Origin: Candidatus Eiseniibacteriota bacterium | GTDB lineage: Bacteria; Eisenbacteria; RBG-16-71-46; CAIMUX01; WJJG01 | Reading direction: 5' to 3' | DNA length: 53,599 nt | Assembly: GCA_023129715.1 (NCBI GenBank) | Contig: JAGMBO010000049.1 | Location: 1 to 53,599 of the forward strand | In this document: positions 42,845-51,487 of the stretch, piece by piece | Numbering within the stretch: position 1 is the first letter of the stretch | Layout of the letters: the number at the start of each line of letters is the position of its first letter | Notes under the pieces: model-generated | Seen by the model: the letters and a program-made list of their open reading frames with translations, nothing else | What the model was told of the DNA's origin: nothing | Database searches by the model: none | Made by a program: the position numbers and the translations under genes

Positions 42845-43951
42845 GTGTCCCAGAAGCCCCGCTACCTCTTCATCGATCAGCTTCGTGGGCTGATCATGGC
42901 CCTGATGGGTCTCGACCATGCCTCGAACTACTTCAACGCCGTCTGGAAGCGGGTCTCCTACGACAACTTCCTCTTCGATTCCGCGGGGCAGTTCATCATC
43001 CGCTACCTGAGCTACCTCTGTGCTCCCGTCTTCCTGATGCTCGCCGGGGCGATGGTCTGGCTCAGCATGACCCGGCGGATCGAGAAGGGACGCAGCCCGG
43101 GGCGGGTGCGGTTCTCCTTCATCCAACGCGGCTTTTTCCTGATCCTCGTCCAGCTCGTCTGGGTCAATGCGAGCTGGAGCGGGCTCGCCCGCATCCGGCT
43201 AGATCACTTCGGCATCATCGCCGCGATTGGCTCGGCGATCATCTTGCTTGCCCTCGTCGTCCGCTGGCGCTGGTGGCTGCGCTTGGCGTTGGCGTTGTTG
43301 ATCATCCTGATCCACCCACTGCTGCTGCGGATTCCCTACAACACCGAGGAACTCAACCTCGGCATGCGCGTGATGCAGCTCTTCATCGATTCCGGCAAGT
43401 GGAACCTCTACCCGGTGCTGCCCTGGTTCGCGTTGGCGCTGTTCGGCTCAGTGGCCGGCGAGGCCTGGTTCCGCTACTGGCGGGATGAGGGGATGCGGAT
43501 CCGCGGCTCGCTGGTGATCGGGTTTGCCGGTGTGGCGCTCTTCTTCCTGACGCGCATTCCGGCCGGCTACGGGAATATCCTTCCCTTCGATGCGATCGGC
43601 TCGGTTTCCTTCTTCTTCGTCCAGAAGTATCCGACCAGCCTGCCGCACAACTTTCTCTTCCCGGGCCTGGTCATGATCTGTGCGGCACTGCTGATGATCA
43701 TCGGCTCGCGCTTGCGCTGGCTGCTGCACCCGCTCGAGGTCTACGGGCGCACGCCCTTCTTCTTCTATGTCGTGCACATTCCGCTGCTGGCGATCGTCAC
43801 CCGGCGCATCGCGCTCCTTCCCTACCGTGAGGGGGAAGTCGGCGCCGCGCTACTCGCCTGGGTGGGGCTACTGATCGTCATGTATCCGATCTGCCGCTGG
43901 TTCGCGGGGGTCAAGGCGCGCAGCAGCAATCCGCTGATTCGAATGATGTAG
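42845..43951 (+). CDS. DUF1624/HGSNAT-like multipass membrane acyltransferase
   Basis: 368 residues with about ten membrane helices. It opens with RYLFIDQLRGLIMALMGLDHASNYFN, the RG...MxLDHA pattern of heparan-alpha-glucosaminide N-acetyltransferase-like (DUF1624) proteins, and ends with YGRTPFFFYVVHIPLLAIV, the matching late helix. Human HGSNAT moves acetyl groups from cytosolic acetyl-CoA to sugars across a membrane; bacterial members are presumed to modify envelope sugars. The substrate is unknown. It is alone between a divergent unit and converging genes. Confidence 0.85.
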   Translation: MSQKPRYLFIDQLRGLIMALMGLDHASNYFNAVWKRVSYDNFLFDSAGQFIIRYLSYLCAPVFLMLAGAMVWLSMTRRIEKGRSPGRVRFSFIQRGFFLILVQLVWVNASWSGLARIRLDHFGIIAAIGSAIILLALVVRWRWWLRLALALLIILIHPLLLRIPYNTEELNLGMRVMQLFIDSGKWNLYPVLPWFALALFGSVAGEAWFRYWRDEGMRIRGSLVIGFAGVALFFLTRIPAGYGNILPFDAIGSVSFFFVQKYPTSLPHNFLFPGLVMICAALLMIIGSRLRWLLHPLEVYGRTPFFFYVVHIPLLAIVTRRIALLPYREGEVGAALLAWVGLLIVMYPICRWFAGVKARSSNPLIRMM

Positions 43952-44002
43952 CCATCCGGCAACGGCTCACCCCGCACTCGCGCAGGTGGCGCCCGCAAGT
44001 TC

Positions 44003-44197
44003 TCAGTCGGCCCCCACGAGTTCGTCTCCCTCGCGGGCAATCACGCTGAGGCCCGGATTGCGGCGCAGGTAGGCGGCGAGCGGCTTGGCGGCATCCGATG
44101 GGCTCAAGCCCATCCCGGGCGCGGCTCGCCACAGGGCGATCACGTCGTCGTAGTGCGCCATCGTCATGGGTTCAATGACGACGTCCTTGCTGGTCAT
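44003..44197 (-). pseudogene. Truncated GNAT acetyltransferase (N-terminal third)
   Basis: 64 residues (IEPMTMAHYDDVIALWRAAPGMGLSPSDAAKPLAAYLRRNPGLSVIAREGDELVGA) match the start of GNAT N-acetyltransferases of the YitI-like kind, which are normally about 140-150 residues. The frame then stops (TGA), before the acetyl-CoA loop (R/QxxGxG/A) could appear. No continuation is found before the neighbouring gene end at 43951. It overlaps the 3' end of the 44172-46055 gene by 26 nt, in the same direction. Probably a decayed gene. Confidence 0.6.
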
Positions 44198-46055
44198 CGA
44201 TCCTCCGAGCCTCCGAGCGCAGCCGCTCGGCCTCCAGCTCACGTCCCTGCGCCTCCCGCACGAGAGCCAGGTGCTCCAGCGCTTCCACCCGGAAGCGCTC
44301 CTCACCCGGCGGGAAGAGCTCAATCGCCTCCTCGAACGCCGTGGCAGCGGCCTCCAGGTCGGCTTGCTTGTAGAGCACCCAGCCGAGCGTATCGAGATAG
44401 TGCCGCCGGCGGGCGGGGCTAAGCGAGAGTGCCGAGCGGGCCAGCGTCTCGGCGCGCTCGAGCCGGGTCCCCGCCTCCGCATAGGCATAGGCAAGGGCGT
44501 TGAGCGTCGGGGCGACGCGCAGATTGCGCGTCAGAGATTCCTCGTAGGCGAGGATTGCCTCGGATGTATTTCCCTGACGGTAGAAGGCATCGCCGCAGAG
44601 GTAGTAGTAGTGCCAGGAACGATCCTGGCCGACGCCCCAGAGCGAGCTGAAGGTGATCACACCCCCGGCTAGCAGTAGGAGCAAGAGAGGAACAAGCCGC
44701 CCGAATCCCTCGCGCAGCGCGGTGGTCATGCGGCGCGCGCCCGCCACCGCGCCGATCGCCATCACCGGAAGCAGCGGCAAGCGGAAGCGGCCGACGACGA
44801 AGAAGAGCAGCAAGGCCGCGAGCACTGTCGCGCCATAGAGCAGGAGCAGGCGGCCCGCGGGCCGGCGTCGCAGGATGAGGATTCCGGGGAGTGCGAAGAC
44901 GAAGAGGATCCCGAAACGCAGCGGCAGCACTCGCAGCGGCGCGCTGACCTCCTGGATGGCGACGAAGTCGATGTTATCGGCGGTATCCCGGTTGTTGACC
45001 GCGTAGTAGAGCTTGCGGATCTCAAGTCCGAGCGCGCGCCCGGGGCTATGGGTGATCGCGTGGATGCCCCGGCGGACCCAATGCTGCGAGACCTCCGATG
45101 GCCGCAGCTCACGCCCCGCCTGGCCCTCGGCGATCACCCTGGCGACCCGTGCGGCGGCGCGCGGCTCGGTCGGCAATTCCGGCGCGCGTGCCGAGCGGCC
45201 ATCGGCTTGGGCATGGTTGCCCATATAGAAGTTGATCCCGCCATTGGAGGAGATCAGGACGGAGTCGCCGTGCCGGACATTGTGGATCGTGGCCGGGGCA
45301 ACGGCGAGCGCTGCTGTTGCCAGCAGGAGCAGTGCCCCGGAGCGCAGTTGCCGGCGCCGGTAGCGGATCAACAAGAGGGGCAGGAACAGAAGGATCGTCG
45401 GCCGCGCCAGCGCGGAGAGCCCAAGGGCGAGCCCCGCGGCGATAAACCAGAGGTGCCCGTGTGATCTCACGGGCGCCCGGCGAGCGGTGCCGGTGTGTTC
45501 CCCCTGCGTGGCCACCTGTGCCCGGCGAGCGGTATCAGGCTGTCCCTCCCTCCTGGCCGCCTCTGCCCGGACGAGGCAGAGCAGGGTCACCAGGTTGAGC
45601 AGCAGCGCGAGGGTGGCGGGCAGGAGTTCGGCGCCATAGAAGACCGCCGGCGCGTAGAGGGCGACCACTCCGCCCGCCGTCAGCGCCCACCAACGTCCGA
45701 GCAGGGGGCGGGCCAGCCGCGCGGTCAGGGGTGCGGCCAGCGCGGAGAGCCCGAGCAGCGCCAGGCGTGCAGTCCCCGGACTCTCACCAAACACTCGCAT
45801 GAGGAGTGCGAGTAGATGGGCCAGCAGGGGAGGCTTGTAGAAGACGCCCTCGGGGCCTGCGCCGTGGACCAGCGCGCGGGCCGTCTCCCAGAAGGCGCTC
45901 GCGTCGATCTGGGGATACTCGAAGAGAGGCTCGCTGCGGATCGCCAGCCCATGCAGAACCCGGATGATGAGTGCCGCGGCCAGTAGCAGGAGATCGTCAC
46001 GCCACGCGCGACCGCCTCCTGGGCCGCACTCTTCCCTGGTGGGGTTCCCGCTCAC
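44172..46055 (-). CDS. GT-C (PMT/GT39-like) glycosyltransferase with C-terminal TPR repeats
   Basis: 627 residues. N-terminal multipass part (about 20-470) with an early loop EPLFEYPQIDASAFWETARALVHG holding acidic residues as in the catalytic loop of GT-C enzymes, followed by VFYKPPLLAHLLALLMRVFG. The C-terminal 140 residues are TPRs (GDAFYRQGNTSEAILAYEESLTR, YLDTLGWVLYKQADLEAAATAFEEAIELFPP). Such proteins move sugars from polyprenyl phosphate donors on the outer face of the inner membrane. GTG 46055 is chosen since AGGAG lies 6 nt upstream; TTG 46061 is possible. Acceptor unknown. Confidence 0.82.
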   Translation of the reverse strand: MSGNPTREECGPGGGRAWRDDLLLLAAALIIRVLHGLAIRSEPLFEYPQIDASAFWETARALVHGAGPEGVFYKPPLLAHLLALLMRVFGESPGTARLALLGLSALAAPLTARLARPLLGRWWALTAGGVVALYAPAVFYGAELLPATLALLLNLVTLLCLVRAEAARREGQPDTARRAQVATQGEHTGTARRAPVRSHGHLWFIAAGLALGLSALARPTILLFLPLLLIRYRRRQLRSGALLLLATAALAVAPATIHNVRHGDSVLISSNGGINFYMGNHAQADGRSARAPELPTEPRAAARVARVIAEGQAGRELRPSEVSQHWVRRGIHAITHSPGRALGLEIRKLYYAVNNRDTADNIDFVAIQEVSAPLRVLPLRFGILFVFALPGILILRRRPAGRLLLLYGATVLAALLLFFVVGRFRLPLLPVMAIGAVAGARRMTTALREGFGRLVPLLLLLLAGGVITFSSLWGVGQDRSWHYYYLCGDAFYRQGNTSEAILAYEESLTRNLRVAPTLNALAYAYAEAGTRLERAETLARSALSLSPARRRHYLDTLGWVLYKQADLEAAATAFEEAIELFPPGEERFRVEALEHLALVREAQGRELEAERLRSEARRIDDQQGRRH

Positions 46056-46077
46056 CAGCAACTCCTATTCCCGCGAG

Positions 46078-47160
46078 CTAAGGCAACCGGGCCATCTCGA
46101 GGATTGCGCGGACATCCCAGGTCTGATCAGCGAGCTCTCCCGGCAAGTAGACCGGAGAATCGGATTCGCTGTAGGTTGCGTTGATTGGATTGCCATGTTC
46201 TTCCATGTTGACCCGCACCCAGGGGACCCCGCCGGCTACCGCTGCATTGACGATATCGGTCGTGTGCTTGCATTGCCACCAGAGGGGTGGCTGATTAAAC
46301 GTGTCGACCTCGGCCGCGGTGCTCGGAGGCTGGGAGTGATCCCACTCGGCCTGGAGCCGCAGGTACCGTCCGTTGAACCCCCGGATGAATCGGATTGCAT
46401 CCCGCTCTCCCCACCAGAGGCGGTTCGCCTCGGTCGTGTCGCGAACCGTACTGTAGTGACCTAGGATCCCGTAGACAGTCTCGTGCTTGTCGTTCGTCGT
46501 GTCGGTATCCAGGGACCACGGTTCTTGGGCGGTGACGAAGCTGTTCGGAGGCCCCTCGCCATCGACGAGATACTTGACCGGCAGGTCCTGGTGGCGCGCC
46601 AGACAGCCGGCGCCCATTGCGATTCCGAAGGACTGCGTCTTGACCCCGATGTTGTCCCTGACCACATAGTCGAGCTCGGCCGCGTACTCGATCACCGCCG
46701 AGAGGGCATCCTGATCACGGTAGCCATTCGAGTCGATCTCGCCCTCGGAGATCCGGTCCTCGGGAATGTCCTCTCCGCGCCCCTCCGCATTGAAGGTGAG
46801 GACCACCATGCCGGCCTGGGAGAGCAGTCGCGCCTCGTTGCCCAAGGCCAGCAATCGCCCCGGATTGATGCCCCCCGGAATGTAGACCACTGCCGCGAAG
46901 CAGCGATCGGGATAGAGCCCCGGGTCGGGGCGGCGGATCAGGCCGTAGATGCGATTCCCGGATGTGGCGAGCAGCTCGAATTCCTCGACGATCGTCTCGT
47001 AGGGATCGATCTCCGGGGTTTCGTTGGGGAGCGTCTCCCGACACTCGCACGTTGTCTCTGGGACGTAGCTGCTGTCCTCGCGCGAGCAGGAAAGACCGAA
47101 GGAGAATACGATTACGAAGAGCACGGCGATAGAGAGACGCGCTAGTCGACGAGTCATCAT
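46078..47160 (-). CDS. Alpha/beta-hydrolase-like lipoprotein
   Basis: 360 residues. Lipobox LSC follows the signal (LSIAVLFVIVFSFGLSC). The rest has an alpha/beta-hydrolase layout: AAVVYIPGGINPGRLLALGNEARLLSQAGMVVLTFNAEGRG, a helix region (YRDQDALSAVIEYAAEL), GVKTQSFGIAMGAGCLARH in the place of the nucleophile elbow (SFG, non-canonical), and a late HGNP where a catalytic His could lie. Substrate unknown; activity is uncertain because the GxSxG elbow is altered. A GGGAG site favours ATG 47160. Confidence 0.72.
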   Translation of the reverse strand: MMTRRLARLSIAVLFVIVFSFGLSCSREDSSYVPETTCECRETLPNETPEIDPYETIVEEFELLATSGNRIYGLIRRPDPGLYPDRCFAAVVYIPGGINPGRLLALGNEARLLSQAGMVVLTFNAEGRGEDIPEDRISEGEIDSNGYRDQDALSAVIEYAAELDYVVRDNIGVKTQSFGIAMGAGCLARHQDLPVKYLVDGEGPPNSFVTAQEPWSLDTDTTNDKHETVYGILGHYSTVRDTTEANRLWWGERDAIRFIRGFNGRYLRLQAEWDHSQPPSTAAEVDTFNQPPLWWQCKHTTDIVNAAVAGGVPWVRVNMEEHGNPINATYSESDSPVYLPGELADQTWDVRAILEMARLP

Positions 47161-47213
47161 GTGTGCTCCCAAGCTCGCGGCGGGAGGGATCGGCCGTTCG
47201 GTGGCAGCCGCCG

Positions 47214-47984
47214 CTACGGCTTCGGCTGCTCCTTGAAGAGCGCGATCACCCCGCCGGTCGGATCGGCGAGCACCGCGAAGCGGCCGATGTTGGGGATGTC
47301 GGTCGGCTCCTTGTAGACCTGCCCGCCCAACTCGGCGGCCCTTTTCGCGGTGGCATCGACATCCGCGACGGCAACATATGACAGCCAGTGTTCGGGGAAA
47401 TCGGCGCCCGCGGGGATCTCCTCGATCCCGGCGACCGCCTTCTCGCCGGCGCTGAACATCCAGTAGGGGCGACCCGGGGCGTCGTACTTCTCCAGCTCCC
47501 AGCCGAAGATCTCGGGATAGAACTGCTTCGCCTGCTCCGGATCCCGGGTCATCAGCTCGTACCAGCAGAAGGTCCCGGCGCCCGGCTTCTCCTGGGGGTG
47601 CTGGCTCGGCTCGGTACCCCTGAAGGGCGAGATGCAGGCGCCGGCCGGATCGGAGATGATCGAGAAACGCCCGATGTTGGGGATGTCCATCGCATCCAGG
47701 ATCTTCCGTCCGCCCAGCTCGGTGGCGCGGGTGGTGCGCTGGTCGACATCATCGACGGTGACGTAGTTCAGCCACGCGCTGTGCTCTCCCTGGCCGGGCT
47801 GCAACTGCATCATGCCGGCGACAGCTTCCTCGCCCACGAAGGCCATGTGGTAGTCTATCTCGGCGATCTTCTCGTGCTTGAAGGTCCATCCGAAGAGCTG
47901 CGTGTAGAAGTCCTGGGCAACCTTGACGTCCTTGGTCATCAGTTCGTTCCAGACGAACAGACCAGTTACGTGTTGATCAGCCAT
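47214..47984 (-). CDS. Tandem VOC (glyoxalase/bleomycin-resistance fold) protein
   Basis: 256 residues in two similar halves, each a VOC unit: VWNELMTKDVKVAQDFYTQLFGW ... FSIISDPAGACISPFR and CWYELMTRDPEQAKQFYPEIFGWELEKYDAPGRPYWMF ... FAVLADPTGGVIALFK. This tandem form is close to the CFP-30B/Antigen-type glyoxalase-like proteins found widely in actinobacteria and others. Metal residues vary, so enzymatic activity cannot be assumed. ATG 47984 gives good spacing from GGAGG; ATG 47990 directly follows it. The gene overlaps the end of the 48864 gene. Confidence 0.85.
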   Translation of the reverse strand: MADQHVTGLFVWNELMTKDVKVAQDFYTQLFGWTFKHEKIAEIDYHMAFVGEEAVAGMMQLQPGQGEHSAWLNYVTVDDVDQRTTRATELGGRKILDAMDIPNIGRFSIISDPAGACISPFRGTEPSQHPQEKPGAGTFCWYELMTRDPEQAKQFYPEIFGWELEKYDAPGRPYWMFSAGEKAVAGIEEIPAGADFPEHWLSYVAVADVDATAKRAAELGGQVYKEPTDIPNIGRFAVLADPTGGVIALFKEQPKP

Positions 47985-48864
47985 CGTCATCCTCCTTCCA
48001 CCAATAGTCGCTCAACGTGAGGGTCGACTGTACGCGCTTCTTGAAGAACAAGAACTTGCCCATCGCCCGAATGAACAACTCGGTTGGATACCATGCGCCA
48101 TCGGGGGTGGTCGTGAAGCGCATGCGCATCTCCATCTCCTTGACTCGGCCCGGCAGGGGGGCGGGCGCGAAGCGCCCCTCGATCGGCGCGCCCGTCTCGG
48201 CGTCGAGCCAGGCGATGCCACGCAGCGACCGCTCTCTGGACAGCGGCTGAGTGAACTCGAAGGCGATGCTTGGAGGACCCGGGGGTGGGTCGGTGGCGGT
48301 CACGCGTCGCACGCTTACGCTGTCCTGGATCTCCGGGTCGAAGGGCAAAGGCCCGCCGAAGATCTCGTAGCGCTTTTGCTCCTCGGGGGGGACATAGATC
48401 TCGCCCCGCTTCTCGGCCTCCCGGCGTCGCTTCTCTTCTTCCTTGCGCTGCCGCTCGTCGGCCTTGCGCTCCTCCTCCGCGGCCTTCTTCCTCTCCTTCT
48501 CCGTTCGATCCTTGCCGTCCTTGATCGCCTTGATCAATTCGTGGTCGAGCCCGCCGCTGGAATCGGGCGAGATCCGGATCCAGTACTCCTCGACGCCCTT
48601 CACCTGCCAATCACCATCCATGTCTTCGACTCTCTGGACGGCCAGTCCCGGGATCCAGCCCGCGTTGCGTGCCGCCAGCGCGACCGCCTTCTGCCAGAGG
48701 GGATCCGCAGTGCCGGATCCGTACTGCACTTCCTCGGCCCCGGTCGTGTTCCCGGCTGCTGCCATCGGGAGAGGCGAGAACGGCGGGTTGCCCGACAGGG
48801 AGCCCACGAGAAGCAGGACTGTGGCCGAAACGAGAAAGAACCAACGGGAAGGACGGATGGGCAT
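47977..48864 (-). CDS. Exported protein of unknown function with charged coiled coil
   Basis: 295 residues. Signal peptide (FFLVSATVLLLVGSLSG). A short domain (PLWQKAVALAARNAGWIPGLAVQRVEDMDGDWQVKGVEEYWIRISPDSSG), a highly charged Lys/Glu helix (KDGKDRTEKERKKAAEEERKADERQRKEEEKRRREAEKRG), and a beta-rich C-terminus (IAFEFTQPLSRERSLRGIAWLDAETGAPIEGRF, MEMRMRFTTTPDGAWYPTELFIRAMGKFLFFKKRVQSTLTLSDY), which reads like an outer-membrane lipoprotein-sorting or LolA-type sheet. I do not recognise the family. GGAGG precedes ATG. It overlaps the following VOC gene by 8 nt. Confidence 0.7.
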   Translation of the reverse strand: MPIRPSRWFFLVSATVLLLVGSLSGNPPFSPLPMAAAGNTTGAEEVQYGSGTADPLWQKAVALAARNAGWIPGLAVQRVEDMDGDWQVKGVEEYWIRISPDSSGGLDHELIKAIKDGKDRTEKERKKAAEEERKADERQRKEEEKRRREAEKRGEIYVPPEEQKRYEIFGGPLPFDPEIQDSVSVRRVTATDPPPGPPSIAFEFTQPLSRERSLRGIAWLDAETGAPIEGRFAPAPLPGRVKEMEMRMRFTTTPDGAWYPTELFIRAMGKFLFFKKRVQSTLTLSDYWWKEDDDG

Positions 48865-49235
48865 CTAGATCCTCCAGAGCAGTGCGAACACTTTTCCGCA
48901 CGACACGCCGATACGCCGATGCTACCCGCGATACAGCGGATGGCGCCAGCGGTAAGCGGCCCGGCGCGGTGTGCTGCGGGGCCGTGCCTGTTGTTGCGGC
49001 TCCTCCTTGCGAGATGGACGGAGAGGCGAATCGTGAGCGGTGCAAGTTCTGTGTCTGCTGTAAGTTGCGTGGCGTCACGGCTTTCCGCCGCGCAGTCTCG
49101 CCCCGGTGCTCCATGGGTGGCAAGGGGCGGAGGATCCTCTCGATGCGAGCCGGTGGCAACTCAGTCTCTTCGGGGGGCGTAGTAGAGGTTGGGTGCCCGA
49201 TACGATTCGCGACCTTTCGTGGGGAGATGTAGTCA
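48865..49235. promoter_or_regulatory. Divergent intergenic region
   Basis: About 370 nt between the exported coiled-coil gene (leftward) and the beta-propeller gene (rightward). No gene or repeat is supported. Confidence 0.4.
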
Positions 49236-50489
49236 ATGCGGTTGATGTCTTGCCGTCGAGTGGCGGGGGCGCTGCTGGTTCTGCCGTTCGTCTTGCTGCT
49301 CGTTCTGCCGCTCATCCTGCAGATACCCCTTGCCGCTCCAGCGGATGTTCCTGTCATTGAGAACGAGGCGCCGGTGTTTCCCCCGCTCACGCTGAAACTC
49401 GAAGAGACCTGGCGTGTGGGCGGGGATGAGAGTGATCTACTCTTCGGCACCGTCACCGAGACGGCCACCGACAAAGACGGCAACGTCTATCTGCTCGACT
49501 CCCAGCTCAGCCAGGTGGTGGTAATCTCGCCAGCCGGTGAGCACGTGCGCACGTTGAGCCGCGAGGGAGAGGGTCCGGGTGAGGTCCGTCAGCCGCGCGA
49601 CATCATCTGCCTGCCGGATGAAACCATCGGCATCATGATGATGTTCCCGGCCAAGCTCGTGCGGCTCACGCGCGAGGGCGATCCGCTCGAGTCAATCACG
49701 GCGATGACGGGTGAGGGAGAGGTGGGGGACTTCACCGCCGGTGCGCTGTGTGCCTCGCGGGGCGGCAATCTGGTGCTCGCGGCAACGAAGCTGCTACCGA
49801 CCGAGCATGGGCAGGATCGGGTCATGTATCTCTGCCGGCTTTCCGACACCGGCCGCGAGACAGTGCGCTACTGCGAGTCGCGGATGAGTCTGGACTTCCG
49901 CAAGCTGCACTTCATTGAGCGGGAGATCTCACCGAGCTTTCACTCCGCCCTGGCACTCGGACCCGACGGGCGTGTCTATGTCGGCCAGGCGTGGGACCGC
50001 TACGCAGTCGAGGTCTATCATCCGGACGGCACTCTGGAACGCGTCATCACCCGTGCGTTTGAGAACCGCAAGCGGACAAAGGACGAGCTGCGGCGGGTCA
50101 ATGCGCTTTTTGACGCCTCGGCCCGCAACAACCCCTACGGAGAGACGCGTGAGGTCGAGCCGTCTCCTCCGGTAATCGCCGGACTGCATGTGGACAACGA
50201 CGGACGGCTCTGGGTCCTGCACAGCCGGGGTGCCGAGAATCTGCCTCAGGGGATCATGCAGTCCTACGACCTCTTCGATGCCGACGGCCGCTACTCACGC
50301 CGGGTCCACGTCGCCTGCGACGGCGACCCGGACTATGACGGCCTCACGCTTCTTCCCGACGGCCGGATCTTGCTGATCAAGGGACTTGTCCTGGCCGGGA
50401 CGGCCCAGAGCGATCTCGGCAGCATCCCGCTCGGCGAGGAGGAAGAGGCCGGCAACATGGAGTTCGTCTGCTACCGAGTTGCGGGATAA
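49236..50489 (+). CDS. Membrane-anchored or secreted six-bladed beta-propeller (NHL-like) protein
   Basis: 417 residues. Signal-anchor (VAGALLVLPFVLLLVLPLILQIPLA), then repeated blade units: GTVTETATDKDGNVYLLDSQLSQVVVISPAGEHVRTLSREGEGPGEVRQP, ALGPDGRVYVGQAWDRYAVEVYHPDGTLERVI, VIAGLHVDNDGRLWVLHSRG, YDGLTLLPDGRILLI. This is the 6-bladed/NHL pattern, with GPGE typical of bacterial exported propellers. Ligand or enzyme role unknown. The GGGGAG site lies 9 nt before the ATG. Confidence 0.82.
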   Translation: MRLMSCRRVAGALLVLPFVLLLVLPLILQIPLAAPADVPVIENEAPVFPPLTLKLEETWRVGGDESDLLFGTVTETATDKDGNVYLLDSQLSQVVVISPAGEHVRTLSREGEGPGEVRQPRDIICLPDETIGIMMMFPAKLVRLTREGDPLESITAMTGEGEVGDFTAGALCASRGGNLVLAATKLLPTEHGQDRVMYLCRLSDTGRETVRYCESRMSLDFRKLHFIEREISPSFHSALALGPDGRVYVGQAWDRYAVEVYHPDGTLERVITRAFENRKRTKDELRRVNALFDASARNNPYGETREVEPSPPVIAGLHVDNDGRLWVLHSRGAENLPQGIMQSYDLFDADGRYSRRVHVACDGDPDYDGLTLLPDGRILLIKGLVLAGTAQSDLGSIPLGEEEEAGNMEFVCYRVAG

Positions 50490-50746
50490 TCCGGCCGGGA
50501 CCGCTTGCCTCGCTGCCTTCGAGCCGCCGGTAGGTCCGGAGCGCCGCACTGAACCGCCCCGGCTTCTCCGAAGCCTCCGCCATGTGGGTCCAGCCATGAT
50601 GGCGGGAGTTTCCGGACCTCGATAGCAAGCTTCCTCAGTAAGCCTCCTCGATCTCTGCGACGCGAGGGGCAGGCTTCTGGGCAGCCGGCAATCTCTCCGG
50701 GTGGGGCTTGACCCTGCCTGCTCCTCGTGATGGAATCCCCTCCACC

Positions 50747-51094
50747 ATGAGGATCGTCACGCCGAAGGAGCCCATCCACCTCGATGAACTTCGCCGGTTG
50801 GCCGCCGAGCGTTTCGGGGACTTGGTCAAGGGCGTGGTCGATCTGGCACGCGACATGATGATCCTCGACGCGGATCTGCACGCCGATCAGGAAGCCGAGC
50901 TGCTGACTACCGGATCCAGGCAGCAGGATCTGTGGGGCATCAACCTCTATCCCGACTTGCCCGCCCAGGACTGGATCGAGTTCGATTCCATGATCAACCT
51001 GCGTCCCTCCTCTGGTAACCGCACCCGGGGCGTGGACGACCCGGCGATCCGAGAACAGATCGTCGATCTCGTGAACCGGCTGGTGCTGCGATGA
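50747..51094 (+). CDS. DUF5674 family protein
   Basis: 115 residues. The family pattern is clear: PIHLDELRRLAAERFGDLVKGVVDLARDMMILDADLHADQEAELLTTGSRQQDLWGINLYPD, then WIEFDSMINLRPSSGNRTRGVDDPAIREQIVDLVNRLV. Cytoplasmic; role unknown. ATG 50747 is chosen since similarity starts there. It overlaps the next gene by ATGA. Confidence 0.88.
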   Translation: MRIVTPKEPIHLDELRRLAAERFGDLVKGVVDLARDMMILDADLHADQEAELLTTGSRQQDLWGINLYPDLPAQDWIEFDSMINLRPSSGNRTRGVDDPAIREQIVDLVNRLVLR

Positions 51095-51462
51095 ACGACG
51101 TGGCTGACGGCTCGAATCCACAATCCGGCCAACGCCACCGTGACTTGGCGGCCGGACGTTGGCGGGAGTTGAGCCTCTGCGGCCAAATGGGCCATGTGGG
51201 CAGTGAGGTCAGCCGAGCACTGAACTGGCGAACCCGCAATCCCAAGATCGCAGAGGGCGCAATCGAGCGCGCACTCGAACTGCTCGATCTGACGCTGGCC
51301 GACCCGCGACATCTCCGTCGCCCCGCCCGGATGCGCGAGATCGCGCGGGCGAGAGAGGTACTCCTGGACTTCTTGGTGGGAGAGAACCGCTACGGTTCCA
51401 CCGGAGCGTCTCTGCAGCGTTACTTCGACGCCTTCGCCCACGCCGCCGCGCGCGGCAAGTGA
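51091..51462 (+). CDS. Small helical protein paired with DUF5674
   Basis: 123 residues, mainly helical (RWRELSLCGQMGHVGSEVSRALNWRTRNPKIAEGAIERALELLDLTL, RMREIARAREVLLDFLVGENRYGSTGASLQRYFDAFAHAA). The start overlaps the DUF5674 stop by ATGA, so the two are translated together and probably act together, as in a toxin-antitoxin or regulator pair. Function unknown. Confidence 0.78.
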   Translation: MNDVADGSNPQSGQRHRDLAAGRWRELSLCGQMGHVGSEVSRALNWRTRNPKIAEGAIERALELLDLTLADPRHLRRPARMREIARAREVLLDFLVGENRYGSTGASLQRYFDAFAHAAARGK

Positions 51463-51487
51463 TGTTCGTGGGGGCTTCCTGCGCCGC

